Part shown: one piece after another, positions 5,881 to 10,750 of the stretch
How the letters are laid out: each line of letters begins with the position of its first letter
How positions within the stretch are numbered: position 1 is the first letter of the stretch
Origin: Poriferisodalis multihospitum
Lineage (GTDB): Bacteria > Actinomycetota > Acidimicrobiia > Acidimicrobiales > Poriferisodalaceae
Reading direction: 5' to 3'
DNA length: 10,750 nt
Assembly (NCBI GenBank): GCA_028278755.1
Contig: JAPYOI010000205.1
Coordinates: 1 to 10,750, forward strand
Program-made: the position numbers and the translations under genes
The notes under the pieces: generated by a model
What the model was told of the DNA's origin: nothing
The model's input: only the letters and a program-made list of their open reading frames with translations
Databases searched by the model: none

Positions 5881-8800
5881 CTACCGAGGTGCCGTCGCGG
5901 GCTCCCTGCCGTGCTCCAAGGGGGGCTGTTCCATGGGCTCGTCGGGGCCGGGTGAGCCGCCAGCAGCGATGAGTGCGGCCGCTTGGGAAGGCCGCTCCGA
6001 AACGACCACACTCGAGCCGCCGGGCGGCATGGACACGCCGTACAGGACGTCAGCGGATTCCATCGTGCGTCGCTGGTGGCTCACGATGATCAACTGCGAT
6101 TCCCGCCGAAACTCGGCCACGAGATCCAGGAAACGCTGCAGGTTGACGTCGTCGAGCGCTGCTTCGACTTCGTCGAGGACGTAGAACGGCGACGGCCGGC
6201 TGCGGAAGACAGCGAAGAGGTAGGCCAGCGCCACCAGCGAGCGCTCGCCGCCAGACAGCAGCGACAACCGTCCGATCCGCTTGCCGGCTGGCCGAACATC
6301 AAGTTCCACACCGCACGTGAGGAGCTCTTCGGGATCGGTCAGCGAGAGCCGGCCCGTGCCGCCCGGGAACAGTGTGCTGAACAGCTCGGCAAAGTTCCGG
6401 GCGACATCTTCGAATGCGTCCGCGAATGTGGCGATGATCTCTGCGTCGATGGCACGGATGACCTTGTGCAGCTCTCGGCGGCTGTTGCGCACATCCGCGA
6501 GCTGAGTGGCCACGAATTCGAAACGCTCCGAAGCCTCCTCGTACTCCGACAGCGCCAGCGGGTTCACCGGGCCCAGACGGTTCAGATCCGCACGCAGCGC
6601 CCGTTCGTGTGCCGAGGCGGTAACGCCGTCGGGCAACCGCGGAGGCGATGCAGCAAGCGCCATCGCAGGGTCTGCGTCGAAATCCGCACGCAGCGCCGAG
6701 ATCAGGGCGTCCCGCTTGGTGCGCCGTTCTGCATCTGCCACGTCGAGAGCCGCCAGCTCAGTGCGCGACTGCTCTTGGCGGGAAGCAGCAGCATCACGCT
6801 CGTGGCGGAGTGCATCGAGGCGTTCCGTGAGCTGCCGAATGAGCTCGGTGCGGGCCTCGTGGCGAGAACGCAGGTGCCGCGCCTCGGCATCGAGGCGTTG
6901 ACGGTGCTGCGAGAGCAGCAGCGCAAGACGATCCAACCCCGACACGATGACCTCGGCCCTGTCCAGCCGAGCGACAGCGGCTGCGTGGGAGCTCTCGTGA
7001 CCTGCAAGACGCTGCGAAATGGCACCGAGCCGCTCGGCGAGCGCCGACCGGCGCTGCTGCTGCGCGGCGGCCCGGTCGTGGGCAGCCTGAACCTGAGCGG
7101 ACTGCCGGGCGGCAGCAGTGGCGATGCGGCGTCGCAGTGTCTCAGCTGTGCGCTGAGCCTGCTGGAACGCATCGAGCGCGGCCCCGTGCGCCTGCTGTGC
7201 CGAGGCCCATGCTGCGGCAGCCTGACGATGGTCGTGGGTCAGCTCGTCAATCCGTCCGCGTGCATGATCGAGCGCTGCGGTCGCCGCAGCCGGACCCGTG
7301 CTGCCGATGCGCCAACGTCGAGGCCCGAACCGGTCGCCGTTTGCCGTCACGAAGACCGTGTCGCGGTCGGCCTGCGCGCGGTCGTACGCACTGGACCAAT
7401 CACCGGGAACACAGATCGCTGCACCGACAATTGCGTCCAGCAACGTCTCGAGCTCGTTGCGGCACCACTCCGGAGCGTCGGCAGCCACCTGCAGATGCGG
7501 CCGCACGAACTCGCCGTCCGCTGCCTGGTGGCTCGATTCGCGAGCGGCTGGCAGCTTGTCGAGCGAGATCACCGAGCCGCTCGTGTCGCCATCGGCAAGC
7601 ACTGCAAGCGCCGCTGCAGCCGCGCTGTCATCGCGAACGACGACTGCCGACATTGCTCCGTCCGCGGCAGCCTCGACGGCAGCCTCCCAGCCGCCATCGA
7701 CCGTCACCAGATCGTCGAGCACACCGACTACTCCGGCCACGCCATCCAGCGCAGCGATGCCGGAATCGGTGCGTGCAGCGGCTACCGCAGACGCCAACGC
7801 CTCGAACCGCCCGATCCAGTGCTGCAGCTCCTCCGCGGCGCCTCGCTGATGCTCGTCGGCCTGTGACAGCGTTGCGGCTGCGGCGGCGAGACGCGCCTCG
7901 GCCCCGGCTCTGGCCTCTTCGGCTGCATTCACCGCCGCATCGTCGCCGGTCTCCAAGCTCGCTTCGTCCGGCTGTTCCTTCGAAGGCACAGCCTGCGCGG
8001 GGGCTGCGTCGATCTCTGCCAGTTCGGCTGAGACGCGTGCGTGCTCGTCGGTCAGCGTTACCACCACGTCGGAATCCAGCAGGGCGTTGCGCTCTCGCTC
8101 GACTGAGCGCATTCGCTCATACGTCTGGCCGATCAAGCCGCGCGCCCGCTCCGACAGCGACACCGCCCGCGGCAGCCGATCAGCCGGCTCGGCTGACAGT
8201 TGTGCGAGCTGCGACTGCGCGTCGTCGATCGCCCCGTCGATGTCGGAGATCGATGCCGCCGCCGCTTCCTGCCGGGCCGCGAAGGTGACCCGCCGAGCGT
8301 CGGACGTGCTCTGCGCCTCCTGATGTGCTGCCAGCTCACGTCCCGCGTTGTAGAGCTGGACCTCGACCAGTTCTGCGCTGATCTCCTGATGCCGCCGGGC
8401 AGCCGTGGCCTGCCGCTCCAGCGGCCGAAGCTGGCGACGCAGCTCACGCTGCAGATCCACCAGGCGAGTCACATTTGCCTCGGTGCTCTCCAGCCGCCGC
8501 TCGGCCCGCTCCTTGCGGCGACGGAACTTCAGCACTCCGGCCGCTTCCTCGATCAGCGCGCGCCGTTCTTCGGGACGGGCTGCCAGGACCTGCTCGATCT
8601 GGCCTTGCGCCACAATGATGTGCTGCTGGCGACCCACCCCGGCGTCGTTGAGCAGTTCCTGCAGGTCGAGCAGCCGGCAGGGCGTCCCATTGAGTGCGTA
8701 TTCGGACTCGCCCGAGCGGAACAGCGTGCGAGTGATGGCTACTTCTGCTGTCTGCGTGGGCAGCGTCTGCGACTCGTTGTCGATGATCAGGGTGACTTGT

Positions 8801-9033
8801 GCTCGGCCCAGGGCCGTCCGGCGATCGGTGCCTGCGAAGACGACGTCGTCCATCCGCTGGCCTCGCAATGCGCGCGGCCCCTGCGCACCGAGCACCCACG
8901 CGATGGCGTCGACGACGTTCGACTTGCCGCTGCCGTTCGGGCCCACCACCACCGTGACGCCTGGCTCGAAGGTGAGCGTGGCCGTGTCTGCGAACGACTT
9001 GAAACCGGACAGTGTCAGGGAGCGAAGGAACAC
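5881..9033 (-). CDS. smc: Chromosome segregation ATPase Smc (condensin), short-armed
   Basis: Smc forms a dimer that, with ScpA and ScpB, extrudes DNA loops and arranges sister origins. The 1050 residues show the full layout. The N-terminal head begins MFLRSLTLSGFKSFAD, with Walker A GPNGSGKS at 31-38 and a Q-loop near 143. A first coiled-coil arm runs about 165-425. The hinge (about 430-585) has GVVGVLDDLV and ANGDRFGPRRW. The second arm runs about 590-845. The C-terminal head carries the ABC signature LLSGGERSL (925-933), Walker B FYVLDEVEAALDD (950-962) and the switch H986. Bacterial Smc is usually about 1150-1200 residues, so the arms are shorter than normal. A Pro/acidic stretch at about 342-368 interrupts the first arm. 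The GTG start fits the family N-terminus but lacks a clear ribosome binding site. Catalytic residues look intact. Confidence 0.97.
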   Translation of the reverse strand: MFLRSLTLSGFKSFADTATLTFEPGVTVVVGPNGSGKSNVVDAIAWVLGAQGPRALRGQRMDDVVFAGTDRRTALGRAQVTLIIDNESQTLPTQTAEVAITRTLFRSGESEYALNGTPCRLLDLQELLNDAGVGRQQHIIVAQGQIEQVLAARPEERRALIEEAAGVLKFRRRKERAERRLESTEANVTRLVDLQRELRRQLRPLERQATAARRHQEISAELVEVQLYNAGRELAAHQEAQSTSDARRVTFAARQEAAAASISDIDGAIDDAQSQLAQLSAEPADRLPRAVSLSERARGLIGQTYERMRSVERERNALLDSDVVVTLTDEHARVSAELAEIDAAPAQAVPSKEQPDEASLETGDDAAVNAAEEARAGAEARLAAAAATLSQADEHQRGAAEELQHWIGRFEALASAVAAARTDSGIAALDGVAGVVGVLDDLVTVDGGWEAAVEAAADGAMSAVVVRDDSAAAAALAVLADGDTSGSVISLDKLPAARESSHQAADGEFVRPHLQVAADAPEWCRNELETLLDAIVGAAICVPGDWSSAYDRAQADRDTVFVTANGDRFGPRRWRIGSTGPAAATAALDHARGRIDELTHDHRQAAAAWASAQQAHGAALDAFQQAQRTAETLRRRIATAAARQSAQVQAAHDRAAAQQQRRSALAERLGAISQRLAGHESSHAAAVARLDRAEVIVSGLDRLALLLSQHRQRLDAEARHLRSRHEARTELIRQLTERLDALRHERDAAASRQEQSRTELAALDVADAERRTKRDALISALRADFDADPAMALAASPPRLPDGVTASAHERALRADLNRLGPVNPLALSEYEEASERFEFVATQLADVRNSRRELHKVIRAIDAEIIATFADAFEDVARNFAELFSTLFPGGTGRLSLTDPEELLTCGVELDVRPAGKRIGRLSLLSGGERSLVALAYLFAVFRSRPSPFYVLDEVEAALDDVNLQRFLDLVAEFRRESQLIIVSHQRRTMESADVLYGVSMPPGGSSVVVSERPSQAAALIAAGGSPGPDEPMEQPPLEHGREPATAPR

Positions 9034-9060
9034 GGCAGCTCGAAGCGTGAGGGTTGGCGT

Positions 9061-9891
9061 CTACACCTGATAATCGCAGTAGTGGTGCGTCACACCCCGG
9101 ATGACCGTGGTGAGAACATCGCCCCGGCCATTGCGACATCGCTCTCCCGCCCGCCCGAATACTTCGAGGTAGGGATCGAAGCCCCCTGACTTGCCGAAGA
9201 TGTCGAGATGGCCGCTAGTGCCCGAACCCCGGTACTTGATGGAGTTGTGAACCGTTTCGACAATGGCGCGGTAGAGCCGCCGCACTTCTTGGGTGTTCAG
9301 TTCGCTGGCAACTCGTGCATGGGAGAGGCGCGCTGCATGCAACACCTCGTCGGAGTACATCGGTCCGAACCCCACGACGAAGGTTGCGTCCAAGAGCAGA
9401 TCGCGGATGGTGTCGGAACGACCGCGCAGCATGAAGGCGAAGTCGGTCCAGGGCATCGGCATGTCGACCGGGTCGAAGCCGAGATCGACCTGGTCCGGGA
9501 ACACCTTGTGGTAGCGGTTCTTCGCGATCACGCGCAGCGTCGCCTCAGCACCCGAGTCAAGCAGGCGCAGCTGTCCGCCCTTGGTGAACGTCAGCACGAC
9601 CTTCGTGTCGGGATCCTGGGGCGTTCTGGACGTAGCCCGCCGCAGTGACCCCGTAGCTCCAAAGTGCGCCACCATGACCTCGTCCGGCCCGAGGTCGAAC
9701 AGCAACAACGTGCCGTCGCGAGACACCGACAAGATCTTCTTGCCCTCGAGCAGGTCGGCGAACTGCTGCTTCGATCGCATGGCCGGCAGCGCCTTCTTGG
9801 TGCCTGGGACATCGACCGTTTTGACCCGGCGGCCCGTGATTTCCTTGTCGAGATCGCGTCGGGCGATCTCGATCTCCGGCAATTCAGCCAT
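9061..9891 (-). CDS. mutM: MutM/Fpg-family protein with a degraded active site (probable pseudoenzyme)
   Basis: The family excises 8-oxoguanine and formamidopyrimidines using the N-terminal proline as nucleophile. This 276-residue protein keeps the fold outline: LPEIEIARRDL at the N-terminus, an H2TH region (about 145-225, with NTQEVRRLYRAIVETVHNSIKYRG), then IFGK and VFGRAGERC near the end. Key residues differ: residue 2 is Ala instead of the nucleophilic Pro; the hairpin GKYLL reads GTLLL (T61 for Lys); GMSG reads GATG; the DPRxFG loop reads DSGAEA (112-117); GIGNIY reads GFGPMY (Asn to Pro at 177). The zinc finger keeps only C252 and C272. E3 and R265 remain. The start is fixed by GGAGGAG upstream. 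It overlaps rnc by eight bases and precedes smc by 27, the usual actinobacterial fpg position. The family call is firm; glycosylase activity is doubtful. Confidence 0.88.
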   Translation of the reverse strand: MAELPEIEIARRDLDKEITGRRVKTVDVPGTKKALPAMRSKQQFADLLEGKKILSVSRDGTLLLFDLGPDEVMVAHFGATGSLRRATSRTPQDPDTKVVLTFTKGGQLRLLDSGAEATLRVIAKNRYHKVFPDQVDLGFDPVDMPMPWTDFAFMLRGRSDTIRDLLLDATFVVGFGPMYSDEVLHAARLSHARVASELNTQEVRRLYRAIVETVHNSIKYRGSGTSGHLDIFGKSGGFDPYLEVFGRAGERCRNGRGDVLTTVIRGVTHHYCDYQV

Positions 9892-10648
9892 GAGCGGGCT
9901 CCTCCGCATCAACAGGTGGATCGTCGAGGTCTTCCAGGCGAGTGCACGCTGCTTGTGCCGCGCGGCGCTCGGCAGCACGCTTGGTGGAACCCTCGCCGCG
10001 CCCCCAGACCTCATCGAGAATGCGCGCCGCAGCAACGAAGCGAGGGCGGTGCGCGGGTCCCGAGCTCGACACGTCGTAGGTGGGCTCGGCGCCGAATTGC
10101 CGGGCCACGAGTTCCTGCAGCCGGTTCTTTGCTTCACGCGTGCCCGGCTCGCTCGCCGCTTCGGCGAGACGCTCGCCCATCAGCCGCTCGACGATGTCGC
10201 GAGCAGCAGCGAGGCCGCCGTCGAGGAACACCGCGCCCAGCACCGCTTCGAGCCCATCGGCCAGGATCGACTCCTTGTCGGCGCCACCGGTCGCAGCCTC
10301 ACCCTTGCCGAGCAGCAGCGCCGGTCCGAGCTCGCAGCGTCGAGCGGCTTCGGCCAACGCGCCGGCGTTCACCACGGCGGATCGCACCGCACTCAGGTCA
10401 CCTGGTCCGAGATCAGGCCAGCGCGTCACTGCAAGCTGGCAAACGCAGAGACCGAGCACGGCGTCGCCGAGGAACTCCAAGCGTTCGTTGGAGGCCACCT
10501 GCGAGCCCGTCTGCTGTTCAACGCTGCGCTCATGGCACCAGCTCCGGTGCGACAGCGCCTCAGTCAGAAGTCCGGCGTCAGCAAAGCGATACCCGACACG
10601 CCTCTCAAAGCTGTCGTGCTCAGCGAGTTCGGCGACAGCGGCCTCCAC
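9884..10648 (-). CDS. rnc: Ribonuclease III
   Basis: RNase III cuts double-stranded RNA, chiefly the 30S pre-rRNA stems, and some mRNAs. The 254-residue product has an N-terminal endonuclease domain with the signature NERLEFLGDAVLG (54-66), supplying E55, E58 and D62. The second acidic pair, D131 and E134, lies in SILADGLEAVLGAVFLD. These match E. coli E38, E41, D45, D114 and E117. A C-terminal double-stranded RNA-binding domain spans about 174-240, with NRLQELVARQFG and the closing GEGSTKRAAERRAAQAA helix. The last 14 residues are acidic and variable. The GTG start comes one base after the acyl carrier protein stop, so translation is probably coupled; the nearest GGAG is rather far upstream. 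Its end overlaps the mutM-like gene by eight bases. Confidence 0.97.
   Translation of the reverse strand: MEAAVAELAEHDSFERRVGYRFADAGLLTEALSHRSWCHERSVEQQTGSQVASNERLEFLGDAVLGLCVCQLAVTRWPDLGPGDLSAVRSAVVNAGALAEAARRCELGPALLLGKGEAATGGADKESILADGLEAVLGAVFLDGGLAAARDIVERLMGERLAEAASEPGTREAKNRLQELVARQFGAEPTYDVSSSGPAHRPRFVAAARILDEVWGRGEGSTKRAAERRAAQAACTRLEDLDDPPVDAEEPAHG
9899..9905 (-). promoter_or_regulatory. Shine-Dalgarno site of the mutM-like gene, inside rnc
   Basis: GGAGGAG on the leftward strand, seven bases before the ATG at 9891 and within the last codons of rnc. It fixes the protein N-terminus as Met-Ala-Glu-Leu-Pro and argues against the much longer in-frame reading that would begin at 10137 inside rnc. 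Confidence 0.75.
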
Positions 10649-10649
10649 G

Positions 10650-10750
10650 TCAGCCGACGCGCTCCATCACATAGTCGATGGCATCGCGCACGGTCTTGAG
10701 GTCTTCGAGGTCTTCGTCTTCGATACGAAAGCCCACCGTGCGGTCCGACA
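10650..10750 (-). CDS. acpP: Acyl carrier protein, C-terminal part (5' end outside window)
   Basis: The last 32 codons of a leftward gene enter from the right edge: SDRTVGFRIEDEDLEDLKTVRDAIDYVMERVG, then TGA (10652-10650). The IEDEDLEDLKTVRDAIDYV pattern is the helix III and IV region of acyl carrier protein, which carries acyl chains on phosphopantetheine in fatty acid synthesis. The modified Asp-Ser-Leu serine lies beyond the window. This piece is too short for the standard open-frame size but matches the family clearly. The acpP-rnc junction has a single intervening base. The neighbour fits the common fab/plsX-acpP-rnc arrangement, so the operon probably starts further upstream. Confidence 0.88.
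   Translation of the reverse strand, partial: SDRTVGFRIEDEDLEDLKTVRDAIDYVMERVG

Noticed and set aside
5983..7866. Long rightward open frame of 627 codons opposite smc
   Set aside because: It is antisense to a complete, clearly homologous Smc. Long antiparallel open frames are expected where codon third positions are nearly all G or C. Its product has no recognisable domain and no suitable ribosome binding site.
9061..10137. A 358-residue version of the MutM-like protein starting inside rnc
   Set aside because: The extra 82 residues have no family match and lie within conserved rnc codons. The strong Shine-Dalgarno site before 9891 and the conserved LPE N-terminus place the start at 9891.
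1..10750. Mobile element, CRISPR array, tRNA, defence cluster or other unusual system
   Set aside because: Read on both strands, nearly all sequence is accounted for by overlapping housekeeping genes. I saw no direct-repeat array, inverted-repeat-bounded segment, transposase, tRNA-like cloverleaf or ParB-binding site.

Overview
This window is a high-G+C bacterial chromosome segment, almost certainly from an actinobacterium. The gene order acpP-rnc-mutM-smc-ftsY-ffh-rpsP-khpA-rimM-trmD-rplS-yraN, with mutM between rnc and smc, is an actinobacterial arrangement. The small CxxC/HWHxxCW protein at the left edge belongs to a family I know only from actinobacteria. The flavour of the MutM, RimM and KH proteins suggests a deep-branching class such as Acidimicrobiia, but that is an inference from recall and not a tested placement.

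Layout: positions 1-301 hold two rightward genes, the tail of a membrane protein and a 72-residue putative zinc-binding protein, coupled by a TGATG stop/start overlap. They converge on a long leftward operon, with only 13 bases between the facing stop codons at 301 and 315. Everything from 315 to 10750 is a tightly packed leftward transcription unit. In transcription order it holds the acyl carrier protein (C-terminus only), RNase III, a MutM/Fpg-family protein, Smc, FtsY, Ffh, ribosomal protein S16, KhpA, RimM, TrmD, ribosomal protein L19 and YraN. Most junctions are overlaps or gaps under 30 bases. The exceptions are 51 bases before rplS and 140 bases before rpsP. Six of the eleven complete leftward genes start with GTG.

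Functionally the operon joins protein targeting (Ffh and FtsY, the SRP and its receptor), ribosome assembly and tRNA/rRNA maturation (RNase III, S16, KhpA, RimM, TrmD, L19), chromosome organisation (Smc) and nucleic-acid maintenance (MutM-like, YraN). This is mostly a conserved housekeeping cluster. I see no mobile element, CRISPR array, tRNA, rRNA or defence module.

The one real surprise is the MutM-family gene. It is intact, has a strong ribosome binding site and sits at the usual fpg locus, yet its product lacks nearly all residues that make MutM a glycosylase: the N-terminal proline, the hairpin lysine, the lesion-recognition loop, the GN motif and two of the four zinc-finger cysteines. 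It looks like a maintained pseudoenzyme or a re-purposed DNA-binding protein. Lesser oddities are a short Smc with a proline/acidic break in one arm, an S16 with a 70-residue acidic tail, and a basic Gly-rich tail on Ffh.
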